Of a DNA stretch of 19,163 nucleotides, positions 1 through 7,458 are shown piece by piece. The DNA is from Roseovarius sp. UBA6167 (lineage in GTDB: Bacteria; Pseudomonadota; Alphaproteobacteria; Rhodobacterales; Rhodobacteraceae). Each line of letters opens with the position of its first letter. Positions within the stretch are counted from its first letter, which is position 1. Under the pieces are notes generated by a model, which did not search any database, was not told where the DNA came from, and saw nothing but the letters and a program-made list of their open reading frames with translations. The translations under genes and the position numbers were made by a program. The DNA lies in assembly GCA_002428225.1 (NCBI GenBank), contig DIUD01000051.1:550-19712 (forward strand), written 5' to 3'.

Positions 1-62
1 CCGATGATGATGGGGCCCGCGCCGATGATCATGATGGATTCGATATCGGTTCTCTTCGGCAT
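1..62 (-). CDS. carB: Carbamoyl-phosphate synthase large subunit, N-terminal fragment
   Basis: The complement reads ATG at 62-60 and then MPKRTDIESIMIIGAGPIII before the window edge. This is the well-conserved start of CarB, which makes carbamoyl phosphate from ammonia, bicarbonate and ATP for pyrimidine and arginine synthesis. The IGAGPIIIG stretch opens the first ATP-grasp half. A purine-rich AGGGGA lies about 6 bases upstream of the ATG. Only 20 codons are present, so nothing can be said of the rest. The call rests on a short but characteristic N-terminus. Confidence 0.88.
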   Translation of the reverse strand, partial: MPKRTDIESIMIIGAGPIII

Positions 63-130
63 GTCGGTCCCCTGACGGCTGGCATCTGGCAGCGGGTGCG
101 GCGACGGGCCGCGCGCCCAAATTCTCGGGG

Positions 131-158
131 GTTATAGCCATCGTCCGGCGCGGCGCAA
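131..158 (-). promoter_or_regulatory. Candidate sigma70 promoter for carB
   Basis: On the minus strand TTGCGC (158-153), a 16-base spacer and TATAAC (136-131) resemble -35 and -10 boxes. They lie about 70 bases upstream of the carB ATG. The -10 matches the consensus at five of six positions; the -35 is weak. Between this site and pabB I see no other signal. Confidence 0.35.
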
Positions 159-252
159 GGGTGATCGCAACAACCCGGCGATACGGCGATTTTCGGGGTG
201 CGCAGGCGTCCTCACCGCTCTACATGTGCAGCCGTCACGCATCGGGGACAGA

Positions 253-1374
253 GTGCAGATTCGTTTCGATCACGGACCGGAGGGAGGGGCGGCGCTGTTT
301 GAGGGCGCGGCGCGGCTGATCGTGGCGCGCACGGCGGCAGAGGTCGCACCCGCGCTCGCCGCGCTTGATGCGGCGCGCGCCGAGGGGGCCTGGCTCGCGG
401 GGTTTGCCAGCTACGAGATGGGCTTCGCGCTCGAGCCGCGCCTCTTGCCGCTGATGCCGGCGCACCGCCGCCTGCCGCTTTTGCAATTCGGGCTCCATGA
501 CGGGCCGCGCGCGGCAGCACCTCTGGCCGCCGGTCCCGCCACGCTTGGCCCCGCCCTGCCCGAATGGGACGCCGCGCGCCATGCGCGCGCCTTTGACGCC
601 GTTCACGCGCTGATCGGCGCGGGCGACATCTATCAGGCGAACCTGACCTTTCCGCTCTCGCTCGTCGCTACCGGCAGCGCGCAGGCGCTCCATGCCGCGC
701 TCAGCCGGGTGCAGCCGGTGCGCTATGGGGCCTTGGTCGAGGCCCCCGGCCTGCCCGCGATCCTGTCGCGCTCGCCCGAGCTGTTCTTTCGCACCGATGC
801 CGAGGGCGGGATCGAGACGCGCCCAATGAAGGGCACTCAGCCGCGCAGCGACAACGCAGCCGAGGATGCGCGGCGGCGCTTCTTTCTGCAATCGGATGAC
901 AAGAACCGCGCCGAGAACCTGATGATCGTGGATCTGTTGCGCAACGATATCAGCCGGGTGAGCGTGCCGGGTTCGGTGCGCGTGCCCGAGCTGTTTACCG
1001 TCGAGAGCTATGAGACGGTGCATCAGATGACCTCGCGCATCACCGCGCGCCTGCGGCCCGGCGCGGGGCTGGCGGCGATCCTTGCGGCGCTTTTCCCCTG
1101 CGGCTCGATCACCGGCGCACCCAAGATCCGCGCAATGGAGATTCTGGCCGGGACCGAGCGGCGCGCCCGCGAGATCTATTGCGGCACCATCGGCTGGGCT
1201 GCGCCCGACGGGCGGGCCGAGTTCAGCGTCGCCATCCGCACGCTGATGGTGGAGGGGAGGCAGGCGCGGCTCGACGTGGGCGGCGGCGTCGTCCATGACA
1301 GCACCGCCGCGGGCGAATACGAGGAGGCGCTGTGGAAGGCGCGCTTTGCCCGGATCACCGCAAAGACGGCCTGA
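253..1374 (+). CDS. pabB: Aminodeoxychorismate synthase component I (PabB)
   Basis: Chorismate-binding enzyme that converts chorismate plus ammonia (from a PabA-type glutaminase) into 4-amino-4-deoxychorismate on the way to p-aminobenzoate and folate. From the GTG at 253 the protein is 373 residues. Visible motifs are GDIYQAN, SRSPELFF, PMKGT (about 191-195), ENLMIVDLLRND, GSITGAPK (284-291), EIYCGTIG and GGGVVHDS. The lysine in PMKGT is the PabB nucleophile position; anthranilate synthases usually have PIAGT, so PabB is preferred over TrpE. A GTG at 226 would add nine residues but has no ribosome site, while GGGGAC precedes 253 and the product then starts MQIRFDHGPEGG. No pabA or pabC follows: the gene runs tail to tail into the cyclopropane synthase gene with six bases between stops. 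Confidence 0.9.
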   Translation: MQIRFDHGPEGGAALFEGAARLIVARTAAEVAPALAALDAARAEGAWLAGFASYEMGFALEPRLLPLMPAHRRLPLLQFGLHDGPRAAAPLAAGPATLGPALPEWDAARHARAFDAVHALIGAGDIYQANLTFPLSLVATGSAQALHAALSRVQPVRYGALVEAPGLPAILSRSPELFFRTDAEGGIETRPMKGTQPRSDNAAEDARRRFFLQSDDKNRAENLMIVDLLRNDISRVSVPGSVRVPELFTVESYETVHQMTSRITARLRPGAGLAAILAALFPCGSITGAPKIRAMEILAGTERRAREIYCGTIGWAAPDGRAEFSVAIRTLMVEGRQARLDVGGGVVHDSTAAGEYEEALWKARFARITAKTA

Positions 1375-1380
1375 GCCGTC

Positions 1381-2613
1381 CTACTCTGCCGCCCGGTGCA
1401 ATCCCCCCGCCTCCTCGCGGTAGAGGTAATCGCGCGTCAGCGGCACCGCATCCTGCTTGGGGCTCATCTGGAACTGGAACACCACCTGATTGTCGAGCCG
1501 GAAGGTCAGCTCGCTAGCGATCAGGTAATAACGCCACATCCGGCAGAACCGCTCGTCATAAAGCGCGCGGGCGCGGTCGATATTGGCCTCGAACCGCCTG
1601 CGCCATTCCTTCAGGGTCTCGGCATAATGCAGCCGCCAGACCTCCACATCGGTGGTCACGAGGCCCTGGCGTTCAACCGCGCCCACCGCCTCGGACATGG
1701 CCGGGCAATAGCCGCCGGGAAAGATGTATTTAAGGATCCACGGGCTTGTCGCGCCCGGCGGCCCGGCGCGGCCGATCGTGTGGATGAGGGCGATGCCCTC
1801 ATCGGTCAGAAGCCGCCGCACGGTAGCGAAATATTCGTTGTAATGCGGCACGCCGACATGCTCGAACATGCCCACCGACACGATCCGGTCGAACCGCCCC
1901 TGCACCTCGCGGTAATCTCTGAGCTCAAAGCGCACCCTGTCTGCCAGCCCGGCCCGTTCGGCGCGCTCGTTGGCCACCGCGTGCTGTTCGCGCGAGAGCG
2001 TCACACCCGTCACCCTGGCCCCGAAATCGCGCGCCAGCGTCAGCCCCATGCCGCCCCAGCCGCTGCCGATATCCAGCACATGCATCCCCGGCTCGATCAG
2101 AAGCTTGCGCGCGATATGGTGCTTCTTGGCGGCCTGCGCCTCTTCCAGCGTCATGTCGGGCCGCGCGAAATAGGCGCAGGAATAATTGCGGTCTTCGTCA
2201 AGGAAGAGATCGTAAAGCTCGCCCGACAGGTCATAGTGATGCGCCACGTTGGCGCGCGCCCGCGACACCGGATTGAACTGGTCGAAGCGCCGCTTGAGCA
2301 CGCGCAGCCCCTCCAGCGGGCGGCGAAACCACGGCTGCGCCTGCGTCGCGATATTCTGGATGGCAAGACTCAGAAAGCCATAGACGTCATCCCCCTCGAT
2401 GGTGAGCGTGCCGTCCATATAGCCCTCTCCCACGCCCATGTCGGGCGACAGCACGATCCGCCGCGGCAGGGTTGGGTCATGCAGCACCACCGCGCACCCC
2501 CCCCCGCTTTCCGACCCGTAGCTGCGGATCGTGCCGTCGGGGAATGTCACCCGCAGCGGCCCCCGGCTGATGACTTGGCTCAGAAAACGATCGAGGATCG
2601 TGCTCCACATCAT
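1381..2613 (-). CDS. cfa: Cyclopropane-fatty-acyl-phospholipid synthase
   Basis: SAM-dependent enzyme that adds a methylene group across double bonds of unsaturated acyl chains in membrane phospholipids, usually in stationary phase or under acid and osmotic stress. The 410-residue product has an N-terminal lipid-binding part, the SAM-binding motif DIGSGWGGMG (181-190), and family active-site signatures: YSCAYF (Cys146), MFEHVG (Glu251), HTIG (His278, Ile280) and a YYLIASE tyrosine. The frame stays open 45 codons upstream, but GGAGG at about 2617-2621 sits 3 bases before the ATG at 2613 and 6 before the ATG at 2610, so translation starts at one of these. A run of nine G in codons 37-39 (2497-2505) is a possible slippage site. 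A sigma70-like promoter lies upstream. Confidence 0.92.
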   Translation of the reverse strand: MMWSTILDRFLSQVISRGPLRVTFPDGTIRSYGSESGGGCAVVLHDPTLPRRIVLSPDMGVGEGYMDGTLTIEGDDVYGFLSLAIQNIATQAQPWFRRPLEGLRVLKRRFDQFNPVSRARANVAHHYDLSGELYDLFLDEDRNYSCAYFARPDMTLEEAQAAKKHHIARKLLIEPGMHVLDIGSGWGGMGLTLARDFGARVTGVTLSREQHAVANERAERAGLADRVRFELRDYREVQGRFDRIVSVGMFEHVGVPHYNEYFATVRRLLTDEGIALIHTIGRAGPPGATSPWILKYIFPGGYCPAMSEAVGAVERQGLVTTDVEVWRLHYAETLKEWRRRFEANIDRARALYDERFCRMWRYYLIASELTFRLDNQVVFQFQMSPKQDAVPLTRDYLYREEAGGLHRAAE

Positions 2614-2705
2614 ACACCTCCACTTCCGCGCCCCGGGTGCCTCGCGTCGGCGTGTCAATCCGACAGTGCGTCCGACCCTGCCCGATGGCCACCCGAAGAA
2701 ACGGT

Positions 2706-2733
2706 ATTCTATTGAATTCAGGGGTTCTGTAAA
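2706..2733 (-). promoter_or_regulatory. Candidate sigma70 promoter for cfa
   Basis: Minus-strand TTTACA (2733-2728), a 16-base spacer and TAGAAT (2711-2706) each match the sigma70 consensus at five of six positions. Transcription would start near 2699 and give a leader of about 85 bases before the cfa ATG. The surrounding stretch is more AT-rich than its neighbours. Confidence 0.5.
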
Positions 2734-2843
2734 GCGGGTGCCTTGCACGGGAATCGGCAGACCTGATCCCGGTGCGCCACGGATATGTGGCGCGCGCGGT
2801 GGGTGAAGCCCTCCAATGTCCGGTCACATTGTGATGGGCACTA

Positions 2844-3846
2844 GCCGGGATAATTCACGACGCGCGTGCAATATGGTCAGAAGGTCATATTTTCCCGCAG
2901 GTATCGCCGGGAGCGCGCGCGTGAGCTGCCGTCCGGGTTTCCGTGAAGTTCGTCAACGACAGGATCATTCTGAAGCGCGAGACGGGCGGGCTGGAGCCAC
3001 GTCTCCAGGGCAATGGCGGCGGGCATGGCAAGCTGGCCCGGTTGCGGAACTGGATCGCGGCGCGGATGGCCGCCAAGCCTGATCTCACGCTGGATGATCT
3101 GGTGCTGGACATCGCCGATGCGCACCAGATGACGGTCCATCGCGTGTCGGTCTGGCGGACGCTGCACAATCTCGGTCTGACGCCTAAAAAAGACCTTCAG
3201 GCCGTCGGGCGAAAGCGGCCTGAGGTTCGGCAGGCACGCCATGTCTCGATCACACGGCGACAACCGTTCATAGCTAACCTGTTGCCACGCATCGGTTTCA
3301 TTGACGGGACTTCGCTCAGGACGAACATGGCAAAGATGACGGGCTGGTCTCCAAAAGGCACGCGCCTGACCTGTCACACACCCTTCGGCCACAGGAATGC
3401 CCGGACGTTTATCGCCGCATTGCGCCATGACAGGCTGGACGCGCCATGGGTGATCAACGGTGCGATGAACCGCGACCCCTTCGAGCTTTATGTCGAAACC
3501 CAGCTCGCCCCGACCCTGTAGCCCGGCGATGTGATCATCCTCGACAACCTGTCATCCCACAAAAGCCCCAAGGCCATGCGCGCCGTCGGCGCATGGTTTC
3601 TGTTCCGTTGTTCGGGGAAAACGCGCCACTGGCACCTTTTCTGATCCCTCCAACCCCTACCGCCCCGATCTGAACCCGATCGAGATGGCCTTCGCAAAGC
3701 TCAAGGCTCTTATCCGACGAGCCGCGGCACGGACCCGACGACGATCTCAGGCGCGCCGTTGGACACGTCCGTGATCTCTTCACTGACGAGGAATGCGACA
3801 ACTTCTTCAAGGCCGCAGGTTATGAAACCAATTGAACGCAACCCGC
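2844..3846 (+). mobile_element. Decayed IS630-type insertion sequence
   Basis: About 1.0 kb, carrying a broken IS630/Tc1-type transposase. Proposed ends are GCCGGGATAATTCA (2844-2857) and the complement of 3833-3846, GCGGGTTGCGTTCA, which agree at 8 of 14 positions including both outer and inner edges. Each end abuts a TA (2842-2843 and 3847-3848), the target duplication of this family. The right TA is inside the stop codon of the neighbouring DUF6476 gene. The transposase homology is clear; the exact ends are an inference from weak repeats. Confidence 0.6.
2877..3835 (+). pseudogene. IS630-family transposase, frameshifted and interrupted
   Basis: DDE transposase broken in several places. 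The longest intact part (2943-3521) has the helix-turn-helix remnant VSVKFVND, the KPDLTLDDL and VSVWRTLHNLGL stretch, and the first catalytic Asp in FIDGTSLRTNM, with Gly where relatives usually have Glu. A TAG at 3519-3521 interrupts it; the frame continues through ILDNLSSHK (second Asp). After WFLF about 40 foreign-looking bases intervene and the frame shifts to YRPDLNPIEMAFAKLKAL (third acidic residue). A further one-base shift near 3735 leads to the C-terminus, RRAVGHVRDLFTDEEC to GYETN, ending at 3835. Upstream of 2943 an in-frame TGA and residues resembling IAGSAR suggest another N-terminal shift. All three catalytic residues remain, but no single frame encodes them. Confidence 0.85.
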
Positions 3847-4157
3847 TAATCCTGGATATCCACCACCTGCCGCAGCCCCCCGCTGACGCGATCATAAATC
3901 AGGATGCGCCCGTCTGCCGTTACGACCGCGAGCCAGTCCTGGCCCTGAGTGAACGCCGTGGCCCGTGCGCCCTCGGGCAGGATCAGCCGTTCGGGCAGCG
4001 CCAGATCGGACCCGCCCCAGAACCGGGTGACAAAGAGCCCCACGATCACTAGAAGGCCGAGGATCATCGTGGCGGTCAGCACCGTGACCAGCCGCATGAG
4101 AAACCGCAGCGAGGCCGGATTTATCGGCGAAGGACCTTCGGAATTGGACTCGGACAT
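3846..4157 (-). CDS. DUF6476-type single-pass membrane protein
   Basis: A 103-residue protein of unknown function. Residues 1-18 are polar, 21-46 form one hydrophobic transmembrane segment rich in L, V and I, and the rest is a small soluble domain with LPEGARATAF and the repeated-blade-like stretch DWLAVVTADGRILIYDR. From memory this matches the DUF6476 family, which occurs in Rhodobacteraceae next to rluD and rpoH, as here. The ATG at 4157-4155 was chosen because homologues are about this long; ATGs further upstream (4184, 4193) lie inside rluD. Its start overlaps that of divergent rluD. Its stop TAG (3848-3846) contains the TA at which the IS630 element appears to have inserted. Confidence 0.7.
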   Translation of the reverse strand: MSESNSEGPSPINPASLRFLMRLVTVLTATMILGLLVIVGLFVTRFWGGSDLALPERLILPEGARATAFTQGQDWLAVVTADGRILIYDRVSGGLRQVVDIQD

Positions 4158-5190
4158 GGGGCAGGACCTGCTCGGCTTTACCATCGGGGCCAATCCGCCC
4201 CCGCGTCTTGATAAGGCGTTGGCGCGCGATGTGCCAGAGGCTCACGCGCTCTCGCGCACACGGCTGGCGCGACTGATCGAGGACGGCGCGGTGCGTGTCA
4301 ACAGCATGGTGGAGCGGAACGCCAGGGCGCGCGTGGCGGCGGGCGATCTGGTGGAGATCACCCTGCCCGAGGCCCGCGAGAGCCACATGGCGCCAGAGGC
4401 CATCGCGCTTGCCGTGATCCACGAGGATGACAACCTCATCGTGATCGACAAGCCCGCGGGCATGGTCGTGCACCCCGCGCCGGGCAGCCCCGAGGGCACG
4501 CTTGTGAACGCGCTGCTGCACCATTGCGGCGACAGCCTCTCGGGCGTGGGTGGCGCGCGGCGGCCCGGTATCGTGCACCGGATCGACAAGGATACCAGCG
4601 GCCTTCTGGTAGTGGCCAAGACCGATGCCGCCCATCAGGGGCTTGCCGCGCAATTTGCCGCCCACACGGTCGAACGCAGCTATGCGGCTGCGGTCCACGG
4701 CGTGCCCGATGCGGGCGATCCGCGCCTGCGCGGGCTGGCGGGCGTCGCGTTCGAGCCGGGCGGCGTGCTGCGCATCACCACGCAGCTTGCCCGCCACCGC
4801 ACCGACCGGCAACGTCAGGCGGTCGTGGCCCATGGCGGGCGGCGGGCGGTGACGCGGGCGTGCGTGATCGAGAACTTTGGCGGAGCGGCGGCGCTGCTGG
4901 AATGCCGGCTGGAAACCGGGCGCACACATCAGATCCGCGTGCACATGGCCCATGTGGGCCATGGCCTCATCGGCGATCCGGTCTATGGCGGCGCCCGCCG
5001 CCTGCCCGCGCGCGCCCTGCCCGAGGGGGCCGCAGAGGCAGCAGCGGCATTTCCCCGGCAGGCGCTGCACGCGGGCACGCTCGGGTTCGTCCATCCGCTG
5101 AGCGGCGAGGCGCTGCGCTTCGAGGCCGCCATGCCCGAGGACATGCGCTCGCTCCTCGCCGCGCTGCGCGGCATGAATGACACAACCTGA
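4156..5190 (+). CDS. rluD: 23S rRNA pseudouridine synthase, RluD type
   Basis: Isomerises uridines to pseudouridine in 23S rRNA; RluD acts on helix 69 (U1911, 1915, 1917 in E. coli numbering), important for ribosome assembly. The 344-residue product begins with an S4-like RNA-binding region (about 15-70: RLDKALARD, SRTRLARLIEDGAVRVN) and has the catalytic motif HRIDKDTSGL (141-150, nucleophile Asp144), then LETGRTHQIRVH and GDPVYGG. The ATG at 4156 fits the family length. It overlaps the start of the divergent DUF6476 gene by two bases and has no strong ribosome site. Specificity (RluD rather than RluC or RluA) is inferred from the S4 domain, the length and the neighbouring rpoH. Confidence 0.88.
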   Translation: MGQDLLGFTIGANPPPRLDKALARDVPEAHALSRTRLARLIEDGAVRVNSMVERNARARVAAGDLVEITLPEARESHMAPEAIALAVIHEDDNLIVIDKPAGMVVHPAPGSPEGTLVNALLHHCGDSLSGVGGARRPGIVHRIDKDTSGLLVVAKTDAAHQGLAAQFAAHTVERSYAAAVHGVPDAGDPRLRGLAGVAFEPGGVLRITTQLARHRTDRQRQAVVAHGGRRAVTRACVIENFGGAAALLECRLETGRTHQIRVHMAHVGHGLIGDPVYGGARRLPARALPEGAAEAAAAFPRQALHAGTLGFVHPLSGEALRFEAAMPEDMRSLLAALRGMNDTT

Positions 5191-5265
5191 GAACGACGTG
5201 AGTTTCTGAAATATTTTACCGATTTCGCCGGAACTGGCACGCTGATGCGTTAACAATATCAGCTT

Positions 5266-5301
5266 GAGTCGTCTTGGACTCATGACAAGACAAAACGACT
5301 C
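5266..5301 (+). promoter_or_regulatory. Hairpin in the rpoH leader
   Basis: GAGTCG (5266-5271) pairs with CGACTC (5296-5301), and TCTTG (5272-5276) with CAAGA (5286-5290). This gives 11 base pairs with a five-base bulge (CAAAA) and a nine-base loop. An alternative stem pairs 5266-5270 with GACTC at 5277-5281, so the leader could switch between two forms. The ribosome site at 5321-5326 is not in the stem. Whether this region is transcribed is not known from the sequence. Confidence 0.45.
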
Positions 5302-5335
5302 GACGGGAAAGACAACGATCAGGAGGGACCACAGC

Positions 5336-6232
5336 ATGGGCAATTTCGCAAATCTGCCTGCGCCGACGCCGGAAGGCGGGCTCAACCGCTACATGCAGGA
5401 GATCCGCAAGTTTCCGCTTCTGGAGCCGGAAGAGGAATACATGCTCGCCAAGCGCTGGGTCGAGGAACACGACACCGAGGCCGCGCACAAGATGGTCACC
5501 AGCCACCTGCGCCTCGCGGCCAAGATCGCCATGGGCTATCGCGGCTATGGCCTGCCGGTGGCCGAGGTGATCTCGGAGGCCAATGTCGGCCTGATGCAGG
5601 CAGTCAAGCGCTTCGACCCCGAAAAGGGTTTCCGCCTTGCAACCTACGCGATGTGGTGGATCCGTGCCTCGATCCAGGAATATGTCCTGCGATCATGGAG
5701 CCTGGTGAAACTCGGCACCACCTCGGCGCAGAAGAAGCTGTTTTTCAACCTTCGCAAGGCCAAGGCCAGGATCGGCGCGCTGGAAGACGGCGATCTGCGC
5801 CCCGAGGTGGTCAAGAAGATTGCCCATGACCTCGGGGTGAGCGAACAGGACGTGATCAGCATGAACCGCCGCATGTCCGGCGGCGACGCCTCGCTCAACG
5901 CCACCGTCGGCTCCGATGGCGAAGGCTCGATGCAGTGGCAGGACTGGCTCGAGGACGAGAGCGCCGATCAGGCCGGCGATTACGAAGCCCGCGACGAGCT
6001 TGAGGCGCGGCGCGAATTGCTCACGAAGGCGATGGATGTGCTCAACGAGCGCGAGCGCGACATCCTCACGCAGCGCCGCCTCAACGAAGAGACCATCACG
6101 CTGGAGGATCTGAGCGCGCAATACGACGTAAGCCGAGAGCGCATCCGCCAGATCGAGGTGCGTGCCTTCGAGAAGCTGCAAAAGCGGATGCGCGCGCTGG
6201 CGCAGGAAAAAGGGATGCTCGCGGCCAACTGA
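5336..6232 (+). CDS. rpoH: RNA polymerase sigma-32 (heat-shock sigma factor)
   Basis: Directs RNA polymerase to heat-shock promoters. The 298-residue product has sigma region 2 (HLRLAAKIAMGYRGYG, KRFDPEKGFRLATYAMWWIR at 91-110), the RpoH box QKKLFFNLR (132-140) that separates RpoH from housekeeping sigma factors, and region 4 with the helix-turn-helix LEDLSAQYDVSRERIRQIEV. The ATG at 5336 follows AGGAGG (5321-5326) by nine bases. An in-frame ATG at 5282 would add 18 polar residues absent from the usual MGNFANLPAP-like start. The 145-base gap after rluD holds a bulged hairpin, so transcript-level control is possible. Some alphaproteobacteria carry two RpoH paralogues; this one looks complete and typical. 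Confidence 0.95.
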   Translation: MGNFANLPAPTPEGGLNRYMQEIRKFPLLEPEEEYMLAKRWVEEHDTEAAHKMVTSHLRLAAKIAMGYRGYGLPVAEVISEANVGLMQAVKRFDPEKGFRLATYAMWWIRASIQEYVLRSWSLVKLGTTSAQKKLFFNLRKAKARIGALEDGDLRPEVVKKIAHDLGVSEQDVISMNRRMSGGDASLNATVGSDGEGSMQWQDWLEDESADQAGDYEARDELEARRELLTKAMDVLNERERDILTQRRLNEETITLEDLSAQYDVSRERIRQIEVRAFEKLQKRMRALAQEKGMLAAN

Positions 6233-6290
6233 GCCTTGGCGGGCACATGCCCTTCGTATATGAAGGCGCGGGCAACGGTCGGGACAGAGC

Positions 6291-7358
6291 ATGAGTATCG
6301 GGTCGCGCGTTATGGCAATCTGTCTGCTCATGGTCGTGGCGGCCTGTTCCCCGCGTCCGGTGGCCATGCGCGCGGCTCCCGATCCGGCGGCCACCATCGT
6401 TCCGGTATTCGGCGTGACCGGGCGCAGGCTCGACAGCGGTGGTTCGATCTTCGGTTATGACCGGCCCCGCGAGGTCGAGCATTTCCGCATCGACGTCTCG
6501 GTGCCGCCCACGCACCGGCCCGGTCGGATCGCATGGCCCAAGGTGGCCCCCGATGCCGCCACCGATTTCGTCGTGACCGAGGCGGGCATCTACCCGGACG
6601 CGCGCGCGATGATCGCCGACATGCGCCGCACGGTGCCGGGGCGCGAAACGCTGCTTTTCGTGCATGGCTACAACACGACCCTGTCCGAGGCGTTCTTTCG
6701 CACCGCGCAGATCATCACCGATTTCAACGTGACCATGCCCGGCGTGGTTTTTGCCTGGCCCTCGGCGGGCGATCCGCGCGGCTATATCTATGACCGCGAC
6801 AGCGTGCTGTTCGCCCGCGACGATCTGGAACAGACCTTGCGCGACCTCACCGCACGGCCCGGCGACCGCGTGTTCCTGCTCGCACATTCCATGGGCTCGC
6901 AACTCGCCATGGAAACGCTGCGCCAGATCGCGATCAAGGGCGACCGCCGCCTCCTCGACCGGTTGAGCGGCGTAGTGCTCGTCGCACCCGATATCGACCC
7001 GGACCTCTTCGCGCGCCAGACGGCGGCCATCGGCACCCTGCCGCAGCCCTTCCTCATCTTCGTCTCGCAGCGCGACCGCGCACTGACCTTGTCGAGCTTC
7101 ATCACCGGGCGCAAACCCCGTCTCGGCGTCATCACCGAGGCCGACCAGATCGAGCGCCCGGACGTTCAGGTCATCGACGTGACCGTGCTCACGAAGGGGG
7201 GAGATTCGCTCAACCATGCCGTGCCATTCACCTCGCCCGACGCGATCTTGCTGCTCAACTCGGTGATGACGCGGGCCGAGCGCGAGGGGCGCGGCCTTCT
7301 GCGCGCCGTGACCGAGCAACTGCCCCTCATCCCCGCCATCCCCGCCATCCCGCGCTGA
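6291..7358 (+). CDS. DUF900-type alpha/beta hydrolase, predicted lipoprotein
   Basis: A 355-residue serine hydrolase of unknown substrate. The N-terminus is a lipoprotein signal: hydrophobic MAICLLMVV, then VAAC with the lipidated Cys at 19, predicting a periplasm-facing membrane anchor. The hydrolase fold shows HGYNTTL (125-131, oxyanion side), the nucleophile elbow AHSMG (Ser200), PDIDPD (a possible acid at 234-236) and a late His309 in LNHAVPF. This pattern fits the DUF900 family. The C-terminus ends in a short IPAIPAIP repeat. It starts 58 bases after rpoH on the same strand with no evident terminator between, so cotranscription is possible. The start has only a weak purine stretch (GGGACAG). 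Confidence 0.8.
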   Translation: MSIGSRVMAICLLMVVAACSPRPVAMRAAPDPAATIVPVFGVTGRRLDSGGSIFGYDRPREVEHFRIDVSVPPTHRPGRIAWPKVAPDAATDFVVTEAGIYPDARAMIADMRRTVPGRETLLFVHGYNTTLSEAFFRTAQIITDFNVTMPGVVFAWPSAGDPRGYIYDRDSVLFARDDLEQTLRDLTARPGDRVFLLAHSMGSQLAMETLRQIAIKGDRRLLDRLSGVVLVAPDIDPDLFARQTAAIGTLPQPFLIFVSQRDRALTLSSFITGRKPRLGVITEADQIERPDVQVIDVTVLTKGGDSLNHAVPFTSPDAILLLNSVMTRAEREGRGLLRAVTEQLPLIPAIPAIPR

Positions 7359-7423
7359 GCGCATCCCCGGCCCGGCATGTGCAGCTTTCGTGCAACCGAC
7401 ACCGGCGCAGCGACGACATTGCG

Positions 7424-7452
7424 CTGACAGACCCGGCATTTCGCGCTAGAAT
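7424..7452 (+). promoter_or_regulatory. Promoter placing the start site at the ATG of the TerB-J gene
   Basis: CTGACA (7424-7429), a 17-base spacer and TAGAAT (7447-7452) match sigma70 boxes at five of six positions each. The next gene begins at 7459, six bases beyond the -10. Transcription would therefore start at or next to the A of the ATG. No Shine-Dalgarno sequence is present, consistent with a leaderless mRNA. Confidence 0.55.
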
Positions 7453-7458
7453 TCTTCC

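Noticed and set aside
1396..2715. Long open frame on the plus strand opposite cfa
   Set aside because: It is Pro/His/Arg-rich with no family resemblance. Such mirror frames are normal opposite high-GC genes. The same holds for long frames opposite rluD-rpoH (3892-5385), the aminotransferase (8386-9717) and the carboxypeptidase (15877-17319).
5235..5250. TGGCACGCTGATGCG upstream of rpoH, resembling a sigma54 promoter
   Set aside because: The GG and GC doublets are nine bases apart instead of the required ten, and no enhancer-like sites were seen.
7334..7356. Three tandem ATCCCCGCC-like units at the end of the hydrolase gene
   Set aside because: They encode a short IPAIPAIP tail; too few units to suggest a functional tandem repeat.
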